A stretch of DNA of 64,000 nucleotides from Martelella mediterranea (GTDB taxonomy: Bacteria; Pseudomonadota; Alphaproteobacteria; Rhizobiales; Rhizobiaceae). Position 1 is the first letter of the stretch. Every line of letters starts with the position of its first letter. Positions 53,224 to 61,540 of the stretch are shown here, piece after piece. Below the pieces are notes generated by a model. The model ran no database searches, was not told the DNA's origin, and was given only the letters and a program-made list of their open reading frames with translations. A program made the position numbers and the translations under genes. The stretch spans positions 1 through 64,000 of the forward strand of contig NZ_SMAR01000001.1 in assembly GCF_004342225.1 (NCBI RefSeq), written 5' to 3'.

Positions 53224-54498
53224 TCAGACGACCGCGCCATAAAGCGGATAGGTCCTGCAAAGCGCCATCACCTCTTCATGAACGTCCGCCTCGACGGCCC
53301 GGTCGCCTTCCGGGTTGGTTGCCAGCGCATCGATGACCTTCAGGATCAGCGAACCGATCTTTTCAAACTCGGTCTCACGGAAGCCGCGCGTGGTGCCGGC
53401 GGATGTGCCGAGGCGAACGCCGGATGTGACGAAGGGCTTTTGCGGGTCGTTGGGAATGGCATTCTTGTTGCAGGTCAGGCCGGCGCGTTCCATTGCGATT
53501 TCGGCGGCCTTGCCGGTGACGGACTTCGGCTGAAGATCGACGAGGACGATATGCGAATCCGTGCCGCCGGAGACGATGCCAAGACCGCCGACTAGAAGCA
53601 CATCGGCAAGCGCCTTCGCATTGTCGACAACCTGACGGGCATAGTCGGAAAATTCCGGCTTCAGGGCCTCGCCGAAGGCCACGGCCTTGGCCGCGATCAC
53701 ATGCATCAGCGGGCCGCCCTGATTGCCGGGGAAAACGGCGGAGTTCAGCTTTTTCGCCAAAGCCTCGTCATTGGTCAGTATGACGCCGCCGCGCGGGCCG
53801 CGCAGTGTCTTGTGGGTGGTCGAGGTCACGACATGGGCATGGGGCACGGGGTTTGGATACTGGCCGCCCGCTACGAGCCCGGCATAATGGGCCATATCGA
53901 CCATCAGATAGGCGCCCACCTCATCCGCTATCGCGCGGAAGCCTTCAAAATCAATCCGGCGCGGATAGGCGGAGGCGCCGGCCAGAATGAGCTTCGGCTT
54001 CGTTTCCAGCGCCTGCTGGCGCACATTGTCCATATCGATCAGATGGGTCTTGGCATCCACCTCATAGGAAACGACATCGAACCATTTGCCGGACATGGTC
54101 ACCGGCGAGCCGTGGGTAAGGTGACCACCATGGGCCAGCGACATTCCCATGATCCTGTCGCCGGGCTGAAGCAGCGCCAGAAACACGGCCTGATTGGCCT
54201 GCGCACCCGAATGCGGCTGAACATTGACAAAGGATGCGCCGAAAAGCTGCTTCAGGCGATCAATGGCGATGGCCTCGACCTTGTCGACGAATTCGCAACC
54301 GCCGTAATAGCGTTTGCCGGGATAGCCCTCGGCATATTTATTGGTCAGGACCGAGCCTTGCGCGGCCATCACATCCGGCGAAACGATATTCTCCGACGCG
54401 ATCAGTTCGATCTGGGTTTTCTGGCGGTGAAGCTCCTCGGCAATGGCATCGGCAATCGCGCTGTCGGAAATCGGCATGGTATTAAGATTGTCGTACAT
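53224..54498 (-). CDS. glyA: Serine hydroxymethyltransferase of the sarcosine cluster
   Basis: PLP enzyme interconverting glycine plus 5,10-methylene-tetrahydrofolate and serine; 424 residues. The Schiff-base lysine is K230 in [15 protein letters not shown]. Other marks are [17 protein letters not shown] and the N-terminal [17 protein letters not shown]. It ends the sox operon: soxB, soxD, soxA, soxG, glyA, so it would turn the glycine and methylene-THF made by sarcosine oxidase into serine. Bacteria of this group usually keep a second housekeeping glyA elsewhere. The 207 bases downstream hold nothing recognised. Confidence 0.95.
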   Translation of the reverse strand: MYDNLNTMPISDSAIADAIAEELHRQKTQIELIASENIVSPDVMAAQGSVLTNKYAEGYPGKRYYGGCEFVDKVEAIAIDRLKQLFGASFVNVQPHSGAQANQAVFLALLQPGDRIMGMSLAHGGHLTHGSPVTMSGKWFDVVSYEVDAKTHLIDMDNVRQQALETKPKLILAGASAYPRRIDFEGFRAIADEVGAYLMVDMAHYAGLVAGGQYPNPVPHAHVVTSTTHKTLRGPRGGVILTNDEALAKKLNSAVFPGNQGGPLMHVIAAKAVAFGEALKPEFSDYARQVVDNAKALADVLLVGGLGIVSGGTDSHIVLVDLQPKSVTGKAAEIAMERAGLTCNKNAIPNDPQKPFVTSGVRLGTSAGTTRGFRETEFEKIGSLILKVIDALATNPEGDRAVEADVHEEVMALCRTYPLYGAVV

Positions 54499-54525
54499 CG
54501 TTCAGTCCTCGAAAAATGAAGGGCG

Positions 54526-55086
54526 TCAGAGGCTGGCTTCGGCTGCTATTTCGGCAGCGCCCGTTGCCAGAAGCGATAGCGCGAAAGGCGCAAAGGAGTG
54601 CCACATATCCATGGCAAAACGGTTTGCTTCCTCGCGGCGGATGACGACGGAGACGCCGTCGAAAACGGTGCGTCTGCCTTCACCGATAGCGATGGTCTCC
54701 GGGTCACGCGGGCAGCCAAGCGTCAGAAGATCGGTGGCTTTTTCACCTGAAATCTCCACCGTGATTTCACGGCCCGAGATATCGACGAGACTATGCGGGT
54801 GCCGATCGTAAATCGCGGCACAGGCCGATATGGCGGAAGCGGCATCATCTTCCCTTGTCAGGATCAGCCACTCATCCGGTCCCAGGCAAAGCGCCTCGCG
54901 CGTATCGGCGCGGCTGCGTTTGCCGATCCGGTCTGACAATTCCAGGCCGAGTGCGTCACAAAGCGGCGCGACTGCGGCGGCGCGGGCGCGAAGGTTCAGC
55001 CGCGCGCAGGGTTGGGCGATGGAAACACGCACCAGACTGTTTTCGGCAATCGGGCCGGGCGTGATTTCAGACGGTATGGCGTTCAT
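54526..55086 (-). CDS. soxG: Sarcosine oxidase gamma subunit
   Basis: Small subunit of heterotetrameric sarcosine oxidase; 186 residues, which bridges the alpha and beta subunits. The sequence belongs to the SoxG family (LCLGPDEWLILTREDDAASA, GDLL-like HSLVDISGREITVEISGEKA). It follows soxA with a single-base gap and precedes glyA by 27 bases. No catalytic residues are expected. Confidence 0.9.
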   Translation of the reverse strand: MNAIPSEITPGPIAENSLVRVSIAQPCARLNLRARAAAVAPLCDALGLELSDRIGKRSRADTREALCLGPDEWLILTREDDAASAISACAAIYDRHPHSLVDISGREITVEISGEKATDLLTLGCPRDPETIAIGEGRRTVFDGVSVVIRREEANRFAMDMWHSFAPFALSLLATGAAEIAAEASL

Positions 55087-55087
55087 G

Positions 55088-58000
55088 TCAGCCTCCGCTT
55101 GCTATTTTGAGACGGGTGTTTTCCGGATCGTAGAACACGGTCGATGTGATCTGTGCGGCGATGGTGCGGTCCGGCATCGGAATATGGACGGTCTCGCCCA
55201 TCCGCTCATGACCGCCTTCAACAAGCGCCAGAGCGATCGGCCGGCCCGCCGCATCCGAGTGATAGGACGAGGTGACGTGGCCAATCATCTTCATGGGAAC
55301 CTGTTGGTTCGGGTCGAAGACGATATGCGCACCTTCTTCCAGCTTTGTCCGGTCCTCGGTCAACAGGCCGACGAGCTGTTTGCGGTTTTCCGCCACAAGG
55401 TCGGGGCGGGCAAGGCCGCGCATGCCGACAAAATCGAGCTTTTTCTTCGCAACGGCCCAGCCCTGTCCGGCATCATAGGGCGTTACCGTGCCGTCGGTAT
55501 CCTGTCCGACGATGATGAAGCCTTTTTCCGCGCGCAGCACATGCATCGTTTCCGTGCCATAGGGCGTGATGTCGTATTGTTTGCCCGCGCGCATGAGAAT
55601 GTCCCAGAGCGTCCGGCCCATCGGTTGTGCAACATTGACCTCGAAGCCGACCTCGCCGGTGAACGAAACCCGGAAAAGCCGGGCGGGGATGCCCGCCACC
55701 TTGCATTCAATGCAGGACATGTGCGGAAAGGCGTCGTCGGTCAGTTCAACGCCCTCGACCAATGGCGCCAGAAGACGCGCGGCATTGGGGCCGTTGAGCG
55801 CAATCGTCGCCCATTGTTCCGTGGTCGAGGTCAGCCAGACGTTTAGGTCGGTCCATTCGGTCTGGAGATAGTCCTCCATCATGTTGAGAACCCGCGCCGC
55901 GCCGCCGGTTGTTGTAGTGACGTGAAAGCGGTCCTGCCCCATGCGTCCGATCACGCCGTCATCGCGGATATAGCCGTCATCGCCGAGAAGCAGGCCATAG
56001 CGGCAGCGTCCCGGCTGCAGCTTGGTCCATGGATTGGTGTACATGCGGTTCATGAATTCCACCGCATCCGGGCCGACGACTTCGATCTTGCCGAGGGTGG
56101 AGGCATCGAAGATGCCCAGACTTTGCCGCACGGCCCGGCATTCGCGGCCGACGGCGGCATCCATGTCCTCGCCGTGTTTCGGGAAATACCATGCCCGCCG
56201 CCACTGGCCGACCGGCTCGAAAACCGCGCCGTTTGCCTCAGCCCATCCATCAATGCCGGTCTTGCGCACAACCTCGAAATGGCTGCCGCGATGATAGCCT
56301 GCAAACGCCCCAAACGAGGTGGGCGTGTAGGGCGGGCGAAATGTGGTCAGCCCCACTTCCGGCTGGGGTTTTCCAAGCGCATCGGCGGCGATGTTCAGGC
56401 CGTTGATGTTGGACATCTTGCCCTGATCCGTCGCCATGCCGTTGGTGGTGTAGCGCTTGACATGCTCGATCGAGCGCATGCCCTCGCGCACGGCCAGACG
56501 CAGATCCTTCGCCGTCACGTCATTCTGGAAATCGACAAAGGCTTTGGCCTTGCCGGGATTGCCATCGGTGGGCAGTTCCTTGTGGCTGGTCCCGGTGCCC
56601 GTCCGGTCGCCGGTAACGCTGTATTGCACGTCCGAAGCGCTTGCCGACAGGGCCGAGACGACTTCGCGGCCCTTCGCCACGCCGTCTTCCAGTGCGGCGG
56701 CGATGCCCCAAAGCCCGCGACTGGCTCCGGCGATGACGCAGTCTTCCGGCGTTTCAGAGGGAAGAAAGGTCGTGCGGTTATCGTCCCAGGCAAGCTTGCC
56801 TTTGGTATGGGAGAAAAGATGCAGCGACGGCGTCCATCCGCCGGACATCAAGACGGCATCGCAGGAAAGCGTGATCGCGGAACCGACCTTGCCGTTCGAG
56901 AAAGGGTTTATCCGTATGCCGCTGACACGCAGCCGCCCCGATGTGCCGGTTGCCGTGTGCGACAGAAGAACCCTGATGCCGCGTTTTTTTGCATCCGCCA
57001 GAAGGTCGTCGGCCACGCTGGCGCGCGTGTCGACGATGGCTTCGATCTTTGCGCCTGCATCGGCGAGATCGAAGGCGGCATGCCAGGCCGAATCATGACT
57101 GGTGAGAATGACCGGTCGCTTTCCGGCCAGAACGCCGTATCGATTGAGATAGGTCTGGGCGGAACCGGCCAGCATCACGCCGGGGCGGTCGTTGCCGTTG
57201 AAAACCAGCGGCTTTTCCAGTGCGCCCTGCGCCAGAACCACCTGTTTCGCCCGCACCCGCCAAAGCCGCTCGCGCGGCAGGTCTTGCGGAAGCGTGCCCA
57301 GATGGTCGGTCAGCTTCTGGCAAAGGCCGATCATGTTCTGATGATAATAGCCGAATGCGGTCGTGCGGGTCATGATCGAGACGCCGCACGCTTTCAGCTC
57401 TTCAATCTCGGCATCCAGCCATTGCCACGCGGGCTGGCCGTTGATTTCAGCCTGTGGCTCGGAAAGGAGCGTTCCGCCGGCCTCGCTGTTTTCATCGACA
57501 AGGACGACTTTCAACCCGTCGACAGCGGCGGCGCGCGCGGCTGCAAGGCCCGCCGGCCCGGCCCCCACGATCAGAACATCGCAATGCAGATAGCGCGAGG
57601 CATAGGTGTCCGGGTCTTCTTCCTGCGGGCTGATGCCCAGACCGGCGGCGGCCCGGATGAACGGCTCATAAACCTTGTGCCAGAAGCTCTTCGGCCACAT
57701 GAAGGTTTTGTAGTAAAAGCCCGCCGAAAACAGCATATAGGCGGCATCGTTGACCGCGCCGATATCGAATTTCAGGCTCGGATAACGGTTTTGCGAATGC
57801 GCTTCCAGTCCCGGCCAGATTTCCTGAACGGTTGCGCGGGTGTTCGGCTCGAAACGTCCCGGACCGCGCCAGGTTCCGATCAGCGCGTTCGGCTCCTCCG
57901 AGCCAGCGGCCACGGGGCCACGCGGACGGTGATATTTGAACGAGCGGCCCATAAGGTGCTGGCCGTTCGCCAGAAGTGCCGAGGCAACAGTGTCGCCTTC

Positions 58001-58090
58001 AAAACCCCGATAGGATTTTCCGTCGAATGTGAAGGTGACGGGCTTTCCGGCGTCGATCCGTCCGCGACCTGAAACGCGAAAGTCGTTCAT
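55088..58090 (-). CDS. soxA: Sarcosine oxidase alpha subunit
   Basis: 1000-residue subunit that takes the methyl group of sarcosine into tetrahydrofolate and holds an NAD site. The N-terminal ~90 residues resemble a 2Fe-2S-like ferredoxin fold without all cysteines. The NAD-binding motif GAGPAG is at 176-181 (LIVGAGPAGLAAARAAAVDG). The C-terminal ~400 residues are a GcvT-like aminomethyltransferase domain (VGRECRAVRQSLGIFDASTL, FRVSFTGEVGFEVNV). Its start overlaps the soxD stop by 4 bases (ATGA). Length and order match SoxA of rhizobia and Pseudomonas. Confidence 0.96.
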   Translation of the reverse strand: MNDFRVSGRGRIDAGKPVTFTFDGKSYRGFEGDTVASALLANGQHLMGRSFKYHRPRGPVAAGSEEPNALIGTWRGPGRFEPNTRATVQEIWPGLEAHSQNRYPSLKFDIGAVNDAAYMLFSAGFYYKTFMWPKSFWHKVYEPFIRAAAGLGISPQEEDPDTYASRYLHCDVLIVGAGPAGLAAARAAAVDGLKVVLVDENSEAGGTLLSEPQAEINGQPAWQWLDAEIEELKACGVSIMTRTTAFGYYHQNMIGLCQKLTDHLGTLPQDLPRERLWRVRAKQVVLAQGALEKPLVFNGNDRPGVMLAGSAQTYLNRYGVLAGKRPVILTSHDSAWHAAFDLADAGAKIEAIVDTRASVADDLLADAKKRGIRVLLSHTATGTSGRLRVSGIRINPFSNGKVGSAITLSCDAVLMSGGWTPSLHLFSHTKGKLAWDDNRTTFLPSETPEDCVIAGASRGLWGIAAALEDGVAKGREVVSALSASASDVQYSVTGDRTGTGTSHKELPTDGNPGKAKAFVDFQNDVTAKDLRLAVREGMRSIEHVKRYTTNGMATDQGKMSNINGLNIAADALGKPQPEVGLTTFRPPYTPTSFGAFAGYHRGSHFEVVRKTGIDGWAEANGAVFEPVGQWRRAWYFPKHGEDMDAAVGRECRAVRQSLGIFDASTLGKIEVVGPDAVEFMNRMYTNPWTKLQPGRCRYGLLLGDDGYIRDDGVIGRMGQDRFHVTTTTGGAARVLNMMEDYLQTEWTDLNVWLTSTTEQWATIALNGPNAARLLAPLVEGVELTDDAFPHMSCIECKVAGIPARLFRVSFTGEVGFEVNVAQPMGRTLWDILMRAGKQYDITPYGTETMHVLRAEKGFIIVGQDTDGTVTPYDAGQGWAVAKKKLDFVGMRGLARPDLVAENRKQLVGLLTEDRTKLEEGAHIVFDPNQQVPMKMIGHVTSSYHSDAAGRPIALALVEGGHERMGETVHIPMPDRTIAAQITSTVFYDPENTRLKIASGG

Positions 58091-58389
58091 GTCCGCTCCT
58101 CCGTCAGCGAAGAGAGGTCGGGGCGTGGTTCGTCCGCCTTGTAGGTGCTCAGAAAACGGTCACTCACCGTGTCGCGCACGGCATTGAAGAACCGGCCGCA
58201 GCCATGGGCATGGCGCCAGCGCTCGTAATGCGGTCCTTTGACATTGGTGCGGATGAACAGGAAGCTTTCCCATTGTGCGTCGGACTGATCGGAGGGCAGC
58301 GTGGCGCGTTCGATATGGGCTTCACCGGCATAGGCGAATTCGGCTTCCGGCAGGGTTTCATTGCAATAGGGGCAGCGAATAAGAAGCAT
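58087..58389 (-). CDS. soxD: Sarcosine oxidase delta subunit
   Basis: Small zinc-binding subunit, 100 residues. C6 and C9 (IRCPYCNET) with H60 and C64 in the RHAHGCGRFF stretch are the probable zinc ligands by analogy with the Corynebacterium enzyme. HYERWRHAHGCGRFFNAVRD is the SoxD hallmark. Overlaps soxA by four bases. Confidence 0.94.
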   Translation of the reverse strand: MLLIRCPYCNETLPEAEFAYAGEAHIERATLPSDQSDAQWESFLFIRTNVKGPHYERWRHAHGCGRFFNAVRDTVSDRFLSTYKADEPRPDLSSLTEERT

Positions 58390-58401
58390 GGCGGCAAATC
58401 C

Positions 58402-59655
58402 TCAATGCGCAACGGCGGCGGCAGCGGCTTCGTCAATCAGACGGCCATTGCGGAAGCGCTCAATGGTGAAGGGGGCGTTGATCGGGTGTGGGTCATCCTT
58501 TGCAACGGTCCATGCAAAGGTGTGAGCTGCGCCGGGCGTCGCCTTGAACCCGCCGGTGCCCCATCCGCAATTGACATAGAGGCCCTTGACCGGCGTCTTT
58601 GCGACGATGGCCGACCGGTCAGGTGTTACATCGACAATGCCGCCCCATTTTCTGAGCATGCGCATGCGGTTGAAGATCGGGAAGATTTCGGTGATTGCCG
58701 CGACCGTGTGTTCGATCAGCGGCAGACCGCCGCGCTGTGAATAGGATGTATACTGATCGGTGCCTGAGCCGATCACCAATTCGCCCTTGTCGGACTGACT
58801 GATATAGGCGTGAACCGCATTCGACATGACGACACAGGGAAAGATAGGCTTCACCGGCTCGGAGACGAGCGCCTGCAATGGGTAGCTTTCCAGCGGCAAT
58901 TGCACATCCGCCGTCTGCATCAAAACCGAGGTGTGACCTGCCGCTGAAACCGCGACTTTTTTTGCGCCGATGAATCCTTTCGCGGTTTCGACTCCGGCCA
59001 CCGAACCGTCGGCATTGCGCCGGATCGCCGTGACCGGGCAGTTCTGGATGATGTCGACACCGCGCGCCGCCGCGCCACGGGCATAGCCCCAGGCAACCGC
59101 ATCGTGACGCGCCGTTCCCGCACGCAGCTGCAGGGCGCCGCCCATCACCGGATAGCGGGCGTTTTTCGAAAGGCTGAGCGGAGGGCAGAATGCCTTGCAT
59201 TCTTCCGGCGTCAGCCATTGATTGTCGACGCCGTTCAGCCGGTTGGCGTGAACATGGCGTTTGAAGCTTTGAACATCGTGCACGGTATGCGCCAGCATCA
59301 GGCAGCCCCGGCGCGAATACATGACGTTGTAGTTCAGCTCCTGCGACAGGTCTTCCCAGAGATCCAGCGCATGGTCGAACATACGCGCGCTTTCGTCATA
59401 GAGATAGTTGGAGCGGATAATCGTTGTGTTGCGGCCGGTATTGCCGCCGCCAAGCCAGCCCTTGTCAATCACCGCGACATTGGTGATGCCGTGCTGGCTG
59501 GCCAGATAATAGGCCGTGCCAAGCCCATGGCCGCCAGCACCGATGACAATGACGTCATATTCCCGCTTCGGCGCGCTGTCTGGCCATTGTTCATCCCAGT
59601 TCTTGTTGCCGGTCATGGCCTGCTTTAGCAGGTTGAGAGCGTTAAAGCGCATCAT
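58402..59655 (-). CDS. soxB: Sarcosine oxidase beta subunit
   Basis: Catalytic flavin subunit, 417 residues, oxidising sarcosine at its FAD and passing electrons via a covalent FMN to oxygen. The FAD Rossmann motif is VIVIGAGGHGLGTAYYLA near residue 35. H184 in TARHDAVAWG is the likely covalent FMN attachment. PVKGLYVNCGWGTGGFKATP near the C-terminus is family-specific. A GGGGAA lies before the ATG (a second ATG follows directly). First gene of the sox operon, divergent from the GlxA-type regulator with about 100 bases between starts. Confidence 0.96.
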   Translation of the reverse strand: MMRFNALNLLKQAMTGNKNWDEQWPDSAPKREYDVIVIGAGGHGLGTAYYLASQHGITNVAVIDKGWLGGGNTGRNTTIIRSNYLYDESARMFDHALDLWEDLSQELNYNVMYSRRGCLMLAHTVHDVQSFKRHVHANRLNGVDNQWLTPEECKAFCPPLSLSKNARYPVMGGALQLRAGTARHDAVAWGYARGAAARGVDIIQNCPVTAIRRNADGSVAGVETAKGFIGAKKVAVSAAGHTSVLMQTADVQLPLESYPLQALVSEPVKPIFPCVVMSNAVHAYISQSDKGELVIGSGTDQYTSYSQRGGLPLIEHTVAAITEIFPIFNRMRMLRKWGGIVDVTPDRSAIVAKTPVKGLYVNCGWGTGGFKATPGAAHTFAWTVAKDDPHPINAPFTIERFRNGRLIDEAAAAAVAH

Positions 59656-59752
59656 GGTTCCCCGGTTTGATTGTCGGCAATTTGATAATCGTTAGGGATG
59701 AATGTGCATTTCCGGCTGGACATTCGCGTCGGCCTGGCTGAATAATCGCGTC

Positions 59753-60793
59753 ATGAAGCACGGCCCTTCCAGAAAACGCCTGACTGTGGGCTTCCTGCTG
59801 GCGAACAGGTTCACCCTGTCGGCCTTTGCGAACTTCGTCGACGTGTTGCGGCTTGCCGCCGACGATGCGGACCGCTCCCGGCCGATCCTGTGCGAATGGA
59901 ATGTTCTGTCTGCCGATATGATGAGCGTGCAGTCCAGTTGCGGCGTCAAGATCCAGCCGGATACGCGGCTTTCGAAGCGTGCGGAGAAGTGCGATTATGA
60001 TTATATCGTCGTCGTTGGCGGCCTGATCGGCGACCACAGTGCGTTGCCGGATGAGGCGATCCGGTTTTTAAAGACGCAGGCCGCCGCCGGGGTGCCGATG
60101 ATCGGGCTTTGCACCGGCGTTTTCATCCTGCAGGCTGCCGGGCTTCTGGATGGCTATCGCTGTTGCGTCAGCTGGTTCCACCATCAGGATTTTTTGGACC
60201 GTTTTGACAGTCAGCAACTCGTGTCCGATCAGATTTTCGTGGTCGATCGGGACCGGCTGACCTGTTCCGGCGGCCATGGCGCAGCGCATCTGGCGGCGTT
60301 TCTGGTCGAGCGCCATGTCGGTCAGTCAGCCGCGATCAAGAGCCTCAACATCATGATGATCGACAACGCGCTGAGTGGCGAGAAACCACAGCCGGGCCAG
60401 TTAAGCGGGCGCAGCGCAACGGACCCGCTTGTCAAAAAGACAATCCTGAGAATGCAGCAGAGCGTTGAAATGCCGAAGACGATTTCGGCCCTTGCGAAGG
60501 ATCTGGGTGTGGGGCGACGCAGCCTTGAACGGCGTTTTCTGGCCGATCTCGGCGTATCGCCGTCGAAAGTCTATATCGAACTGCGCCTCGACCGCGCGCT
60601 TTCGCTGCTGCGCAAGACCAATGACAGCGTGACGCGGATTGCGCTGGCAACCGGATTTTGCGATGCGCCCCATCTTTCGCGCACGCTGAGGGCCGAGCAT
60701 GGTTTGAGCCCGATGGAATACCGGAAAGCTCAGGTGAACCATAGCGGAACGCAGGATGAATTCGCTGTTGGGGTGTTGCTACCGCCGTCGTGA
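59753..60793 (+). CDS. GlxA/GbdR-like transcriptional regulator (DJ-1/PfpI + AraC)
   Basis: 346 residues from the ATG at 59753 (MKHGPSRKRL); a frame from 59702 has extra residues with no homology. Residues about 10-190 are a DJ-1/PfpI-type amidotransferase-like domain with GLCTGVFILQAAGLLDGYRC, whose Cys sits at the nucleophile elbow. Residues about 235-330 hold two AraC helix-turn-helix units (ALAKDLGVGRRSLERRFLAD, IALATGFCDAPHLSRTLRAE). In Pseudomonas the GbdR/CdhR group of this architecture activates betaine, dimethylglycine and sarcosine genes. The position next to soxB supports the same role here. Confidence 0.9.
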   Translation: MKHGPSRKRLTVGFLLANRFTLSAFANFVDVLRLAADDADRSRPILCEWNVLSADMMSVQSSCGVKIQPDTRLSKRAEKCDYDYIVVVGGLIGDHSALPDEAIRFLKTQAAAGVPMIGLCTGVFILQAAGLLDGYRCCVSWFHHQDFLDRFDSQQLVSDQIFVVDRDRLTCSGGHGAAHLAAFLVERHVGQSAAIKSLNIMMIDNALSGEKPQPGQLSGRSATDPLVKKTILRMQQSVEMPKTISALAKDLGVGRRSLERRFLADLGVSPSKVYIELRLDRALSLLRKTNDSVTRIALATGFCDAPHLSRTLRAEHGLSPMEYRKAQVNHSGTQDEFAVGVLLPPS

Positions 60794-60801
60794 TGGTCTG
60801 G

Positions 60802-61425
60802 CTATGCACTGTGACGTGCGCGAAAGCGCGCCAGCTCCCGTTCGTCCGGTGCCTGGCCTGTATAGGTTCTGACATATTCCGCGGCACGGTTGACGCGGGT
60901 CTGTGTGTCCTCGGTGACTTGCAGCGAGATATAGCCGATCTGCACCAGGTAAACCGCATGCGCACGAACATCGGCTTCTTCCGCTGCAAAGCCAAAACGC
61001 GTGAACAGCGCCTTGATGGCGGCCAGCCTTTTGCGGTCTGCGCTGGCAACGCGCGCCATCACTGCAGAAGATTGCGCTGCCCAGCCGCGAATGGAGAAAT
61101 CGAGCCGCGGATCGAAGGCGTCTTCTTCGATGAAAACGCTGATCAGGTTCAAAATTCCTTCTGTCAGCGTTTCGGCATAGGCCGCGCAGGCATCTGTCAG
61201 AGCGCCGGTGTTAGTCTCCTCCCAATGCTCCAGAAGGGCATCAAGCAGCGCTGACCGATCCTTGAAGAACCAGTAGAAGCTGGTTCTTGAAAGAGACAGG
61301 TGATTGGCAAGCGGCTGGATCTTCACCGCATCGAGGCCATTTTCGACAAAGGCCTGCCGGGCTGCTTCGAGCCATAATGCGCGTGAACCGCGCCAGCCTG
61401 CGTTCTTCTCTGTTTCGATATCCAT
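60802..61425 (-). CDS. TetR-family transcriptional regulator
   Basis: 207 residues from the ATG at 61425 (MDIETEKNAG); the longer frame to 61542 reaches into the start of the divergent flavoprotein gene. N-terminal HTH (about 18-62): ARQAFVENGLDAVKIQPLAN and LSLSRTSFYWFFKDRSALLD. The C-terminal ligand domain has no recognisable specificity. It is divergent from the dimethylglycine-demethylase-like gene, separated by 115 bases, and so likely represses it. This is context inference. TTGACA and a TGTACA palindrome lie in the gap. Confidence 0.85.
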   Translation of the reverse strand: MDIETEKNAGWRGSRALWLEAARQAFVENGLDAVKIQPLANHLSLSRTSFYWFFKDRSALLDALLEHWEETNTGALTDACAAYAETLTEGILNLISVFIEEDAFDPRLDFSIRGWAAQSSAVMARVASADRKRLAAIKALFTRFGFAAEEADVRAHAVYLVQIGYISLQVTEDTQTRVNRAAEYVRTYTGQAPDERELARFRARHSA

Positions 61426-61540
61426 AAAGAACAACCTAGCCAAAATGCATGTCTGAAACAAGAAAAATAGACGCTGGTGATCATTAACTTGACAGTATTG
61501 TACATTTATGCCGAACTCTGACCAATCAGAGGAGAACACC

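Noticed and set aside
55922-58072. 716-codon open frame on the plus strand opposite soxA
   Set aside because: It is exactly antisense to soxA in high-GC DNA and shows no domain; soxA has clear family motifs over its full length.
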